Notes: generated from the letters alone by a model not told the origin. A stretch of DNA of 52,170 nucleotides from Rubripirellula sp. (GCA_029213145.1 JARGNK010000033.1:1-52170); one strand, 5' to 3'; positions 16,267 to 26,354 are shown, counted from the stretch's first letter. A program made the numbers and translations.

Positions 16267-17649
16267 ATGAACTTACGCATCCTATTCCTGATCTCGTTAG
16301 CGTTTTGCTTCGAAACTATCCGGAGCGGCCAATGCTGTGCAGAGGGGACCAAGAAACCGAACATCGTCCTAATCATGGCGGATGACTTGGGTTGGATGGA
16401 TCTTCATTGCCAAGGCAACTCCAATCTCGATACACCCGCCTTGGATCGGCTAGCCAGCCAAGGCATGCGATTCACAGACGGTTATGCGGCAGCCCCCGTT
16501 TGCACGCCAACTCGTGCTGCCATCATGACTGGCAGGTCGCCAGCTCGCTTGGGGATCACAAACCATGCGCCGGGTAACCCGGACCATGTGTCTGAAACAA
16601 CAAGACTGAAGGGTGCTCAATGGAACACCTACCTACCGCTACATCATGTAACGCTGGCTGAGCAGCTAAAATCAGCCGGTTACGAAACCGGCTTCATTGG
16701 CAAATGGCATCTTTCACACCGATCGAAGCAAGACAGCGGTGGCCCAACGGAACCGCAACTACGCCCTGAATCCCAAGGCTTTGATCTAAACATTGGGGGC
16801 TGCAGGCTCGGTGGCCCACCAAGCTATTTTGAACCGTATCGAATCCCCAACATCACACCGCGACGCAATGGGGATTACCTCCCCGATCGGCTTGCTGATG
16901 AAGCGATTTCATTTCTCGACGACCATCAAGACAATCCATTTTTTCTGTGTTGGTGGTGTTACTCGGTCCATTATCCGATCGAAGCACCCGAGGAACTCGT
17001 CGAGAAGTACCGCAAACGCGAGGGCGTGGAAAACCCCGGCTACGCGGCAATGATCGAAGGGATGGATCGCTCAGTTGGCCGAGTCCTTCAGCGAGTCAAT
17101 GATCTGGGACTTGGTGAAGATACGCTCATCATCTTCACCTCTGATAACGGCTCGTTGTTCGGGAATCTCCCGCTCAAGAAAAACAAAGGACACCTTTACG
17201 AGGGTGGCATTCGTGTGCCGTGGATCGCGCGATGGACTTCCAAAATCCAGCCCGGATCAATCTGCTCAACACCCGTCATTTCAACCGATCTGTTTCCTAC
17301 GATTATCGCAGCCGCGGGAAGCGAAATCTCAGAAGGTGGTGAAGATGGTGAGAACCTTATGCCGTTGCTGCATCAAAGCGGCACACTGCAACGAGATGCG
17401 ATTTACTTTCACTATCCCAACTATGCTTTCCACAAACAAAATCGCCTTGGTGCTGCGATTCGCGAGGGGGATCACAAGCTTATCCGCTGGTACGACAATG
17501 ATGAATTGGAACTATATAACCTCAAAGAGGATCTAGGAGAAAAGAAAGATCTCTCGACAACACAACCGGAACTCGCGAAACGCCTAAACAGCAAACTCAG
17601 TCAGTGGTTGGAACGTTCTCAAGCCAAGATGCCAACCCGAGTTCAATAA
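16267..17649 (+). CDS. Secreted type I sulfatase
   Basis: From ATG 16267 the protein has 460 residues and starts with a signal peptide (MNLRILFLISLAFCFETI, cleavage near CCAEG). Metal-binding PNIVLIMADDLG (31-42) precedes the formylglycine motif CTPTRAAIMTGR (79-90), where Cys79 would be oxidised. GKWHLS, FTSDNGSLFGNLPLKKNKGHLYEGGIRVPW and YNLKEDLGEKKDLS complete the type I pattern. It would remove sulfate esters from an algal polysaccharide outside the cytoplasm; which one cannot be told. Open frame upstream to 16144 overlaps the previous gene and is not used. The 104 bases to the next gene hold nothing evident. Confidence 0.92.
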   Translation: MNLRILFLISLAFCFETIRSGQCCAEGTKKPNIVLIMADDLGWMDLHCQGNSNLDTPALDRLASQGMRFTDGYAAAPVCTPTRAAIMTGRSPARLGITNHAPGNPDHVSETTRLKGAQWNTYLPLHHVTLAEQLKSAGYETGFIGKWHLSHRSKQDSGGPTEPQLRPESQGFDLNIGGCRLGGPPSYFEPYRIPNITPRRNGDYLPDRLADEAISFLDDHQDNPFFLCWWCYSVHYPIEAPEELVEKYRKREGVENPGYAAMIEGMDRSVGRVLQRVNDLGLGEDTLIIFTSDNGSLFGNLPLKKNKGHLYEGGIRVPWIARWTSKIQPGSICSTPVISTDLFPTIIAAAGSEISEGGEDGENLMPLLHQSGTLQRDAIYFHYPNYAFHKQNRLGAAIREGDHKLIRWYDNDELELYNLKEDLGEKKDLSTTQPELAKRLNSKLSQWLERSQAKMPTRVQ

Positions 17650-17753
17650 GCGAGCCCTACTCGTGAACTGAGAAACACGCAACAAGTTGCACATCAGATG
17701 ATTCGCTCACCCAGATCAATCGTTTCGGGTTTGCAACTCGCGCGTTCAATTCT

Positions 17754-18785
17754 GTGAAAGCAAGTCACAATCGGATCAAGATTTTGAACGACGATTCCCA
17801 ACACACCAAGCGACGAAAGCTAGGCACGACTGACATCGAGATTTCAACTGTCGCGATGGGATGTTGGCCAATTGCCGGCATGACCAGCTTGAATGTAAAC
17901 GACGACGACAGTTTGCGAACGCTGAAAGCAGCCGTCGACACAGGTGTGAATTTCTTCGACACGGCTCATTGCTACGGACGCGACGGCGAGAGCGAGCGAT
18001 TGATTGCTCAGTCGCTGATCAGCGGCTCGAATGCTCCCGATCGCACCCAATTGGTGCTTGCGACCAAGGGAGGCATTCAATGGGGCCGTGACGGCAAGCA
18101 GATTCTTGACGGAAGCCCGGAAACGTTGCAGCTTCAGTGCGAGGAGAGTTTACGGCGGTTGCAAACCGAATACGTTGACCTGCTCTATTTGCACGCACCA
18201 GATCCCAAGACTCCCGTCGCCAAATCCGCTGAAGCCATGCGGAAAATCATGGAATCCGGAAAGACTCGCAGCATCGGTGTCTCAAACTTCAATCTGCAGC
18301 AATTGCATGACTTCCATTCGATCTGCCCTGTCACCGCCATCCAACCACCCTACAACATGCTGCAGCGACAGATTGAAAAGGACATTATCCCCTGGTGCGT
18401 TGAAAACCAAGTTTCTGTGCTGGTGTATTGGCCACTCATGAAAGGGTTGCTAGCAGGGAAGCTACCCCGTGATCATCAATTTCAGCCGGGTGATGGGCGA
18501 CCAAAATATGCGATGTTCCAGGGTGACGAATGGCAAAAGAACCAAGACTTTGTCGATCAACTCCGCCTCATTGCCAACGAGTTAGGAAAGTCGGTTGCTC
18601 AAATCGTCGTGAACTGGACGATCCACCAACCTGGTATCACCGCAGCTTTGTGTGGCGCCAAACGCGCGACACAAATCGAGGAGACGGCGGGTGCGATGGC
18701 ATGGACGCTTGACGCTCCAATGCAAGAACTCATCACCACCGCCTTACAACAGCGCGGCACCCCGGTGCCGATGTCGGCCGTTTAG
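17754..18785 (+). CDS. Aldo/keto reductase
   Basis: A 343-residue NAD(P)H-dependent aldo/keto reductase. The TIM-barrel core starts KRRKLGTTDIEISTVAMGCWPIAG and shows the catalytic tetrad: Asp in FFDTAHCYGR, its Tyr, Lys in LATKGG and His in LLYLHAPD. SIGVSNFN and the C-terminal GAKRATQIEET cofactor loop follow. The first 18 residues from the GTG at 17754 are unusual, and a TTG ten codons later is possible. It lies between two sulfatases, so it may reduce a sugar aldehyde released in that pathway; this is only suggested by position. It converges with the next sulfatase. Confidence 0.9.
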   Translation: MKASHNRIKILNDDSQHTKRRKLGTTDIEISTVAMGCWPIAGMTSLNVNDDDSLRTLKAAVDTGVNFFDTAHCYGRDGESERLIAQSLISGSNAPDRTQLVLATKGGIQWGRDGKQILDGSPETLQLQCEESLRRLQTEYVDLLYLHAPDPKTPVAKSAEAMRKIMESGKTRSIGVSNFNLQQLHDFHSICPVTAIQPPYNMLQRQIEKDIIPWCVENQVSVLVYWPLMKGLLAGKLPRDHQFQPGDGRPKYAMFQGDEWQKNQDFVDQLRLIANELGKSVAQIVVNWTIHQPGITAALCGAKRATQIEETAGAMAWTLDAPMQELITTALQQRGTPVPMSAV

Positions 18786-18832
18786 CTGAAGCAACAGCTT
18801 GACGACGGTTTTTCGATCACTTGACGGGCAAA

Positions 18833-20341
18833 TCAGATCTGAGGCACTTCCCAATCGGGGATACCCTGCTCAGTTTTTTGCTTTTCATAACGCACCGCTT
18901 GCGGTTGTTCGGGAGCGTAAGGTGAGTCCTCATTGACCATCAGTGGTACTGTTTCAGCCCACCACTCGTCGTACGCTTCTCGCAAATCCGCGATCACATC
19001 AGGATGCTTGTCCGCGACATTCTTTGATTCGTACGGATCGTTCTGGATGTCGTACAACTCCGAGTTATTGACCCACCGCCAGCGTTGAGTCCGAACGGCA
19101 CAATTCTTAAATTTCGAATCGTTAGGGTCAGCACCTTTCGGCCAGCGACCTTGATGCACGAACAGATAGCGGTCAGGCAAGTCAGCTTTGCTATTTTCTA
19201 ACAATGGCAACATCGTTCGCCCATCGATTGCTTGAATGCCATCGGGGATGGAAACCCCCGCGACGTCGCACATCGTTTTGTACAAGTCGATGTGGGCACA
19301 AAGTTCATTGATATCCACTCCTTCGCCGAGCACTCCTTTCCAACGCCAGAATGCTGGAACATGGGTACCGCCTTCATAGGGAGAACCTTTTCCGGTTTTA
19401 AATCCAGTGGTGAATAACTTGACTCCCTTTCCATTCAACTTGGCGTTGCGTCCCGCTTGGCCATTATCTGTCATGAAGATCACAAGGGTGTTTTCCCAAG
19501 CATTCCACTCGTCCAACTTCTTCATTAAGCGGCCGAAATTATCATCGATGTTCTCGATCATCCCGTAACGACCGGCGGTATTTTGATCGTAACCAAGGTC
19601 GAGAAACCGCTTCTTGTATTTTTCCGGCGAAATCATCGGCCCATGCGGCGCATTCAGGGTCAAGTAAGTAAAGAAAGGCTGCCCCGCCTCAAGTTGTTCT
19701 TTGGTCCAGCCCAAGGCAGCTGTAAAGAACACATCTGTGCAGAAGCCCTTGGTTTGAACAATCGTGTCGTCATTCAAAATGACACAATCGAAATACTTAT
19801 TCGTCCGATTCGGTGGAAAGTCGGCGCAACTGCCTTCATACGACTGGCCAATCCCACCCGCTCCATGAATAAAGGTTTTGGTGAATCCACGACGATAGGG
19901 CTGATAAGCGTCTTCGTCGCCAAGATGCCACTTTCCAAAAATCCCAGTTTGGTAACCGGCTTTCTGGAGCAGTTCCGGAAAGGTCGTTGTGCTCAATGCC
20001 ATCCGCTCCCGCTCCTTGATCGTATGCGTGACTCCATTCCGAAACTCATGTCGGCCACTAAAAATGGCAGATCGCGTGGGAGCACAGGTAGGACTGACAT
20101 GAAATTCCGTGAATCTTGTCGACAACCCGTAAAAGCGGTCCAGGTTCGGAGTCTTGAGAAGCCGATTGCCCAAACAAGAAAGGTCTCCCATCCCTTGATC
20201 ATCGGTCATCACCAGAATGACATTTGGACGTGATCCAATTAGAGTCTTTTCAGCGGCTCGGCCCAACGTCGCACCGCAGGCGAGCACCACTAAAAAAAAC
20301 AGACTGCACGGCAGGCCAACCATATCGATTCGCATTTTCAT
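18833..20341 (-). CDS. Secreted type I arylsulfatase
   Basis: A 502-residue sulfatase with an N-terminal signal peptide (residues 1-30, GLPCSLFFLVVLACGATLG). RPNVILVMTDDQGMGDL carries metal-binding Asp residues, and CAPTRSAIFSGRHEFRNG (from Cys86) is the formylglycine site. GIFGKWHLGD, NAPHGPM, MTDNGQAGRNAKLNGKGVKL, GSPYEGGTHVPAFWRWKG and LYDIQNDPYESKNVADKHPD follow, as in aryl- and carbohydrate sulfatases. It acts in the periplasm or outside the cell. It is only distantly related to the sulfatase at 16267. The 279 bases upstream (20342-20620) hold no gene; a C-rich run (about 20581-20607) is the only notable feature. Confidence 0.92.
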   Translation of the reverse strand: MKMRIDMVGLPCSLFFLVVLACGATLGRAAEKTLIGSRPNVILVMTDDQGMGDLSCLGNRLLKTPNLDRFYGLSTRFTEFHVSPTCAPTRSAIFSGRHEFRNGVTHTIKERERMALSTTTFPELLQKAGYQTGIFGKWHLGDEDAYQPYRRGFTKTFIHGAGGIGQSYEGSCADFPPNRTNKYFDCVILNDDTIVQTKGFCTDVFFTAALGWTKEQLEAGQPFFTYLTLNAPHGPMISPEKYKKRFLDLGYDQNTAGRYGMIENIDDNFGRLMKKLDEWNAWENTLVIFMTDNGQAGRNAKLNGKGVKLFTTGFKTGKGSPYEGGTHVPAFWRWKGVLGEGVDINELCAHIDLYKTMCDVAGVSIPDGIQAIDGRTMLPLLENSKADLPDRYLFVHQGRWPKGADPNDSKFKNCAVRTQRWRWVNNSELYDIQNDPYESKNVADKHPDVIADLREAYDEWWAETVPLMVNEDSPYAPEQPQAVRYEKQKTEQGIPDWEVPQI

Positions 20342-20620
20342 ATTGATTCCTCGGCGTTGATCACATTTGGGTCGAAATTATAACCACCGTGGTGCTGGAG
20401 ATTGACGATTTCGCCGGCGACTGCCCGCGAAACCGAATCACAAATGTGTCCCAAGGTCAGGTCAACGCCCAACTCGCTGGCTCAGAATGCGGTGCCGAAT
20501 GAATAGGTCAGAGGAAAAAACGGCGAGTAGAATAAGTTTTCACTTCACACGAAAGCAGACTGGTGATTCACACCCACATTAAACCCCAACCCCCATTAAA
20601 CCCCCGCCGTGTTCAATGCG

Positions 20621-20947
20621 TTAGGACTCGGTCGGCTTCTCTCTCTCCCGAACCAAGACGTCATCTCCATCTATTTTGACCTCAAAGCAGTCGACGCCGG
20701 TCCTCGGATTGTCCACCCATTTCCCGTCTTTAATGCAAAATCTCCAGGCGTGCCAGGGGCATGTCACGGTGTTATCCTCGACATACCCCTCTGCTAGAGA
20801 AGCCCCCATGTGCGGACACAAATCATCGATGGCATACCACTCCTCACCGGTGCGAAAAACCGCCACCATGCGTCCATCAACCGGCACGGCACGACCATGC
20901 CCCTCCTCAAAATCTTCAATTTTCCCAACAACTTCGAATTCACTCAC
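20621..20947 (-). CDS. Rieske [2Fe-2S] ferredoxin (NirD-like)
   Basis: A 108-residue soluble Rieske protein. The cluster ligands are CPHMG (Cys44, His46) and CPWHAW (Cys63, His66), the separation usual for the family. The sequence resembles small NirD-type or dioxygenase-type ferredoxins (GRAVPVDGRMVAVFRTGEEWYAIDD). No nitrite reductase or oxygenase gene is adjacent, so the redox partner is unknown. It is cytoplasmic, with no signal peptide, and divergent from the radical SAM gene with 158 bases between. Confidence 0.92.
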   Translation of the reverse strand: MSEFEVVGKIEDFEEGHGRAVPVDGRMVAVFRTGEEWYAIDDLCPHMGASLAEGYVEDNTVTCPWHAWRFCIKDGKWVDNPRTGVDCFEVKIDGDDVLVREREKPTES

Positions 20948-21105
20948 CGTTGATCCCCGCTCGATTTTCCAAAATATTTAACTCCCCTCGCATCGCGAGG
21001 TTCCCTTGCGTCATAAGGGGGCTGTCAGACACACTTTAACAAGGCGGTGACTCCCGGTCAGCCGCTCTCAAGATATCCGATATCACGAATCGATTATAAC
21101 CATTC

Positions 21106-22950
21106 ATGATCAATCATCAGCGACGACAGCAACTCGAGTCCCGAGTTTGGCCCCACGTTCAAACCCCCGCTCAATACGTTGGCGGTGAACGAAATATCGT
21201 TGTCAAAGACCACAGCAAAGTACGTGGCAAATTATGCCTCGGATTTCCGGACGCTTATACGATCGGGATGAGCCACCATGGGCTGCAGGTGCTTTACTCA
21301 CTGATAAACCGCCGTGACGACTGGTGTGCCGAGCGTGTCTTCACGCCCTGGCCCGATATGGAGCAGCAACTGCGGGAGCACAACATTCCGCTCTACAGTC
21401 TCGAGACATTCACGGCTTTATCTGATTTCGACGTCATCGGCTTGTCACTGCAGTACGAGATCAGCTCACCCAATGTCCTGACAATGATCGACCTCGGTGG
21501 GATCCCGCTCGAGTCTTGCGATCGAACCATTGGCGATCCGCTGTTAGTTGCCGGTGGACCGTGCTGTCAAAACCCTGAACCGATGGCAGATTATTTTGAC
21601 GTCATGATCACCGGAGATGGTGAACCGGTACTCCCGAAGATCTGTGATATGTGGTTGGAATTGCGTGAACCCTATCGTCAAGCAGATGGGACTTTCGCAA
21701 GCGGTCCAGAAGGCAAGCGTCAGCGGGAAGAGGCTCTTGCGAATATCGCCAAGTCGCTTGACTGTGCCTACGTGCCACGATTCTATGAACCTGAGTACGC
21801 CGATGGACGAATCGCCGCGTTGAATCGAACTCGTAACGATGTTCCAGAAACGATAGCGCCAAGTGTGATTAGCGACCTCGACAGTATTCCGTTGCCCACC
21901 AGTCCAATTGTTCCCTACATCGAATGTGTCCATGACCGCATTGCGGTGGAGATTATGCGGGGCTGCCCGCACCTGTGTCGATTTTGCCAGAGCACCGTGA
22001 TTAAACGCCCACTGCGAGTTCGAGAAGTCGATACGATCGTTCAGGGCGCGCTAGAAAGCTATAAAAACACCGGATACAACGAGATTAGCATCTTGTCGCT
22101 ATCCAGCAGCGACTATCCGCATTTCGAACCTCTCGTTTTAAAGCTGCATGAAGTTTTCAAACCGCTGGGGGTGAACATCAGCGTTCCAAGTTTACGCGTG
22201 AATGAGCAGTTACGAACTTTACCGATCCTACTTGGTAGCGACCGTCGTCGCAGTATGACTCTGGCACCTGAAGTCGCCCGCGACGACATGCGGGAGCAGA
22301 TTCGCAAGAAGATCAAAAACAGTGATCTGATCGAAGGCACGCGTGTCGCTTTCCGCAATGGATTCGACAGTATCAAGCTTTACTTCATGTGCGGATTACC
22401 AGGCGAACGCCCAGTCGACTTGGATGGCATAATCGATCTTGCCGAGAAGATCGCGACGGTCGGAAAAGAAGAAACGGGGCGTTATGCAAGGGTCACCGCA
22501 AGTGTATCCAACTTTGTTCCCAAAGCGCATACGCCCTACCAATGGAACGGCATGCAACATCGCGAATATTTTCGTTGGGCCCACAGTTATTTAAGAAAAC
22601 GTTGCCGGATTCGCAGTGTCACAGTGAAATGCCACGCAATCGAAACGAGCTTATTGGAGGGTGTTCTCAGTCGTGGTGATCGCCGCACCGGAAAAGCAAT
22701 CCGCTTAGCTTGGCAGCGTGGTGCAAGGATGGATGGCTGGACAGAGTACTTGGATGCTGATCGTTGGTGGACCGCGATCGCAGATGCGGACATTGATGTC
22801 GAACAACAAGTCCATCAAAAATATGAATTGATGGACAAATTACCGTGGGACCATGTCAACGTAAAATTTGGCCGCGCGTACCTCGAAAAAGAGCAGAGCA
22901 GGGCGACCATCCAATTGGCCGAGATGGCGAACGTCACCGATGCCGAATGA
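21106..22950 (+). CDS. B12-binding-domain radical SAM protein (TIGR03960-like)
   Basis: A 614-residue protein starting at ATG 21106. The N-terminal part (about 30-200) is the B12-binding-like domain of the TIGR03960 group: YVGGERN, FPDAYTIGMSHHGLQVLYSLIN, FTPWPDMEQQLRE and VAGGPCCQNPEPMADYFD. The radical SAM core starts at RGCPHLCRFCQ with Cys287, Cys291 and Cys294 for the 4Fe-4S cluster. LYFMCGLPGE and NFVPKAHTPYQW are typical of the group. In many bacteria a second gene (DUF2344) is next to it; here it is absent. The function is unknown, with RNA modification a common guess. Whether cobalamin is truly bound is not shown. Confidence 0.9.
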   Translation: MINHQRRQQLESRVWPHVQTPAQYVGGERNIVVKDHSKVRGKLCLGFPDAYTIGMSHHGLQVLYSLINRRDDWCAERVFTPWPDMEQQLREHNIPLYSLETFTALSDFDVIGLSLQYEISSPNVLTMIDLGGIPLESCDRTIGDPLLVAGGPCCQNPEPMADYFDVMITGDGEPVLPKICDMWLELREPYRQADGTFASGPEGKRQREEALANIAKSLDCAYVPRFYEPEYADGRIAALNRTRNDVPETIAPSVISDLDSIPLPTSPIVPYIECVHDRIAVEIMRGCPHLCRFCQSTVIKRPLRVREVDTIVQGALESYKNTGYNEISILSLSSSDYPHFEPLVLKLHEVFKPLGVNISVPSLRVNEQLRTLPILLGSDRRRSMTLAPEVARDDMREQIRKKIKNSDLIEGTRVAFRNGFDSIKLYFMCGLPGERPVDLDGIIDLAEKIATVGKEETGRYARVTASVSNFVPKAHTPYQWNGMQHREYFRWAHSYLRKRCRIRSVTVKCHAIETSLLEGVLSRGDRRTGKAIRLAWQRGARMDGWTEYLDADRWWTAIADADIDVEQQVHQKYELMDKLPWDHVNVKFGRAYLEKEQSRATIQLAEMANVTDAE

Positions 22951-23042
22951 AACTGGAACCTCCGTTCGCAGTCCGCTCACCTCATTGAGGTCGAGCATGG
23001 CTGATAGGCACAAAACCCTCATCCTTCCCGCTTAGCCTCGAC

Positions 23043-23963
23043 GTGTCGATTTCTCCCCCTCGCAGCGAAGCATCCCTGGCTGTTCGAAATCGACTCTATG
23101 CTGATGCCTCGCGTGCCGCCCTCCGTGGTCTCGGGGTCAACGTGTTTTTAGTCGTTGTAAAATTGGCCGCCGGAGTAATGAGCAATTCGGCAGCCTTGAT
23201 TGCTGATGCGGTCAACTCGATCGGCGATGCGGCAAGTGCAATCGCGGTCCGCTCCGCGTTGCATGTCGCACAAACCGACGAAGATGACGACCATCCCTAC
23301 GGACACACAAAGGCCGAATCGATCGCAGGTTTGTGCGTAGGACTACTTGTTGCCTTCAGTGCTGCGGTCCTGGCCTTAGAAACCATCAAAGGACTGGGCG
23401 ATCAACGACACGCACCAGGTCTCATCGCAGGCGGGGTCGCTGCCATCTGCGGAATTGTGAAAGAGCTAACCTATCGCCACACACTACGAGTTGCGAGACG
23501 AATCGATTCTGCTGCGTTGAAAGCAGTCGCGTGGGATCATCGTAGCGATGCGATCGGCTCAGGACTCGTGGCGGTATCTCTATTGGCTGCACCTTACTTA
23601 GGCCCGATTGCCAAATATGTCGACCCCGTTGCAGCAATCTGCGTTTGCGGCATCTTGATTTTCAATGGGCTACGCATCTTTCAAAGCACTGCGATCGAAC
23701 TGATGGACCAACAAGCCGAACCAGTGGTCGTTGATCACGTGCGTGCAATCGGAGTGAATGTGAATGGGGTTGCAGATGTGGAAAAACTCCGCGTGCGAAA
23801 AAGTGGCATGGAGTATTTCATCGAAATTCACATCGAAGTGGATGGAACACTAACGGTCGAAGAAGGCCATCGAATTGCTCACCGAGTCAAAGATCAGTTG
23901 TTAGTCGAAATGCCTCGCGTTCGCGATGTCCATGTTCACGTCGAGCCCTATCACAATACGTAG
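23043..23963 (+). CDS. Cation diffusion facilitator transporter, probably Mn2+ type
   Basis: A 306-residue CDF protein (GTG start) with six membrane segments (about 27-215) and a cytoplasmic C-terminal domain (VADVEKLRVRKSGMEYFIEIHIEVDG). The metal site departs from the zinc pattern. Aligned to E. coli YiiP, the TM2 motif DxxxD reads NSIGD (N-xxx-D) and the TM5 motif HxxxD reads DHRSD (D-xxx-D). From memory, an N-D/D-D set is typical of MntE-like manganese exporters, so Mn2+ or Fe2+ efflux is more likely than zinc. The motif change is seen; the specificity is inferred. A strong hairpin follows the stop. Confidence 0.85.
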   Translation: MSISPPRSEASLAVRNRLYADASRAALRGLGVNVFLVVVKLAAGVMSNSAALIADAVNSIGDAASAIAVRSALHVAQTDEDDDHPYGHTKAESIAGLCVGLLVAFSAAVLALETIKGLGDQRHAPGLIAGGVAAICGIVKELTYRHTLRVARRIDSAALKAVAWDHRSDAIGSGLVAVSLLAAPYLGPIAKYVDPVAAICVCGILIFNGLRIFQSTAIELMDQQAEPVVVDHVRAIGVNVNGVADVEKLRVRKSGMEYFIEIHIEVDGTLTVEEGHRIAHRVKDQLLVEMPRVRDVHVHVEPYHNT

Positions 23964-23970
23964 TTTCGTT

Positions 23971-24021
23971 GCTGCGTAGCTTCGTGGCTGGCTTGGACTG
24001 TTGACTGAAGCTACCAGCAGC
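23971..24021 (+). terminator. Strong hairpin after the CDF gene, terminator-like without U tract
   Basis: Eight bases after the CDF stop, GTAGCTTC (23976-23983) pairs perfectly with GAAGCTAC (24007-24014). The stem continues, past a two-base bulge, as GCTGC (23971-23975) with GCAGC (24017-24021). Thirteen pairs enclose a 23-base loop. No T run follows. It could terminate or attenuate transcription into the gene at 24159. Confidence 0.4.
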
Positions 24022-24158
24022 CTTAACAGGACTGTTTGACGGCCGACCGGTCTCTCCACGGGTGCTGGCACTGGAATCTTGACTGCACGGATGGTTCTGC
24101 TTGCTTTGTGACCTACGATTTTCAGCAGACTTTCCGTGTGCTCGAAAAATAGCTGAAC

Positions 24159-26354
24159 ATGCAACCTGAACAACCCGAACAAACGGTCCACAGCCGATCC
24201 TCCAAGCCAGGTGCTTGGCGTCCTGAATCAATCTTCTGGTTCGCGGCTACCACACTTTTAGGTGCGTTTCTCGTTTTTCAGGTCCAACCCGTAGTTAGTA
24301 AATGCGTGCTCCCGTGGTTTGGTGGGACGCCAGCTGTCTGGACCACCTGCATGTTGTTTTTCCAACTACTGCTCTGTGGGGGCTACGTGTATGCCCATCT
24401 ACTGCGGACCTACCTGCGACCGTCCACCCAAGCCTTCACTCATCTGGCCCTACTTTCCATCGCCGCCCTCACGCTGCCGATTGAACCTTCCGACACGTGG
24501 AAACCAACTGGCACCGAATCACCACTAATTCACTTGCTGTGGATGCTGACGGCACATGTGGGACTGCCATATTTTGTATTATCGAGCACGGGCCCGCTGG
24601 CGCAGGCATGGCTAAGCTATCACGACCAAAGCCAGCGGGTCTATCGACTCTACGCTTTGTCCAATGCCGGGTCCTTAGCGGCTTTGCTGAGCTACCCGTT
24701 CGTAGTGGAACCTCTCTTATCTGTCTCCCATCAGTCGATCACCTGGTCACTACTCTTCTTGGCATTTGTGGTGACTCAAGGCTGGCTAGCGATTCGCTTG
24801 CTGCGTCTTGGTGATGAAAACCCTCGCTCTAAAAATTCTCTATTCGCGGCAACCTCAGAAAACCACGAATCCCAATTCACCGCGGAGCCAATCGAGACAG
24901 GCCAACACTCACCAAGTTCTGCTGGCGTACGTTTATTGGGGAGGGAAAGTCTTTGGGGAACCCGTTTAGCATGGCTCGGCCTGCCAGCTTTAGCATCTAC
25001 CACGCTACTCGTTGTCACCAATCATATCTGCCAAGATATCGCTGTAATACCCTTGTTGTGGGTTCTGCCGCTCAGCCTGTATTTGATTAGCTTCATCATC
25101 TGCTTTGACTCGCCGCATTGGTACCAACCAAAGTTGATCGCAGGGCTAACCCTGATAGCAATTCTGACCATACAACTGAAACCATTCTTACCTGGTTCAA
25201 TGCGTTTGATCGCCGAAACGAGCAGTTATCTAACACTGTTATTTGGTGTGTGTTTACTCTGCCACGGGGAAGTGGCGAGATTGAAGCCAAACTCATCACT
25301 ATTAACTCAATATTACATGTTGCTGTCGGCCGGTGGTGCCGTTGGTGGCGTGGTTGTGGCTATCCTCTGTCCTGTCCTGCTAAGCACGCACTTGGAACTC
25401 CCCATCTGCTTGGCGGTAGTAACCGCACTCACTTTCTTGATGTTTTTTGCGTGCAAGGGCTGGCGTCAGTCCCTCTATGACTGGTCGGCTGCTTATCGGT
25501 TGCGGTTTGCTGCTTTCGTACTTCTTATTGCGCCGTTGCTCACCGTTGCGATCACGCCCAAAGACGAAATCATTGCGTCAGAGCGTAACTTCTTTGGTGT
25601 GTTGCACGTCGTTCGCGACGCGGCAGGAACACGTTTAGTCCACGGCAGCACAATTCACGGAATGCAGCGATTCGAACCCAACGCAAATGAGCCGACAACC
25701 TATTACGGTCGGCAGAGCGGTATTGGATTGGCGATCGCTTCAATGCAACGAGATCGGGCTTCCTTGCGAATCGGGGTCGTAGGCCTAGGCTGCGGTGTCT
25801 TGGCAACATACGGTCGAGCAAACGACTCCTTCGACATGATTGAGATTAATCCATCGGTCGTCGATATCGCGAATGAGCATTTTCGATTTTTGGCAGATAC
25901 CCCGTCCACGGTAAACACGCACCTTGGTGATGGACGATTGGTACTTGAGCGGATGGCATCTCAAAAGTTCGATCTGCTAGTCCTGGACGCGTTCAGCAGT
26001 GACGCGATACCCGCCCACTTATTGACTCGCGAAGCAATCAGACTCTATCAAGAGCGTTTGACGGATCAGGGAGTCCTCGCTGTCCATGTCTCGAACAACC
26101 ACCTCGATCTTGTCCCTTTGGTTCATCGTCTCGGCAATGACGCGAAGCTGAGCAGCAGAGTGATCCGAAGTGAAGGGGACCAAGATTTGGGTACACAACA
26201 TGCGACCTGGGTACTGCTGACTGCAATCGATCACCCGCTGTGGCTTGATCCGAGTATGTCGGTCGCTGAGGTTGCTAGCAAAGAAACGATTTCGAATGCT
26301 CCGCTATGGACCGATCAATATCACAATGTGATCAGCGTATTGCGGCTCTGGTAA
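24159..26354 (+). CDS. Membrane-fused spermidine synthase-like protein
   Basis: A 731-residue protein. The N-terminal half (about 20-460) is hydrophobic with ten or more membrane segments (FWFAATTLLGAFLVFQVQPVVSKCVLPWFGGTPAVW is the typical start of this fused family). The C-terminal part (about 465-731) is a spermidine synthase-like Rossmann methyltransferase fold with GVVGLGCGVLATYG, DMIEINPSVVDIA and LLVLDAFSSDAIPAHLLTREAI. Substrate and product are not established for fused forms; an aminopropyl transfer reaction at the membrane is the family-based guess. It lies alone, 195 bases after the CDF gene, with a hairpin between. Confidence 0.88.
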   Translation: MQPEQPEQTVHSRSSKPGAWRPESIFWFAATTLLGAFLVFQVQPVVSKCVLPWFGGTPAVWTTCMLFFQLLLCGGYVYAHLLRTYLRPSTQAFTHLALLSIAALTLPIEPSDTWKPTGTESPLIHLLWMLTAHVGLPYFVLSSTGPLAQAWLSYHDQSQRVYRLYALSNAGSLAALLSYPFVVEPLLSVSHQSITWSLLFLAFVVTQGWLAIRLLRLGDENPRSKNSLFAATSENHESQFTAEPIETGQHSPSSAGVRLLGRESLWGTRLAWLGLPALASTTLLVVTNHICQDIAVIPLLWVLPLSLYLISFIICFDSPHWYQPKLIAGLTLIAILTIQLKPFLPGSMRLIAETSSYLTLLFGVCLLCHGEVARLKPNSSLLTQYYMLLSAGGAVGGVVVAILCPVLLSTHLELPICLAVVTALTFLMFFACKGWRQSLYDWSAAYRLRFAAFVLLIAPLLTVAITPKDEIIASERNFFGVLHVVRDAAGTRLVHGSTIHGMQRFEPNANEPTTYYGRQSGIGLAIASMQRDRASLRIGVVGLGCGVLATYGRANDSFDMIEINPSVVDIANEHFRFLADTPSTVNTHLGDGRLVLERMASQKFDLLVLDAFSSDAIPAHLLTREAIRLYQERLTDQGVLAVHVSNNHLDLVPLVHRLGNDAKLSSRVIRSEGDQDLGTQHATWVLLTAIDHPLWLDPSMSVAEVASKETISNAPLWTDQYHNVISVLRLW

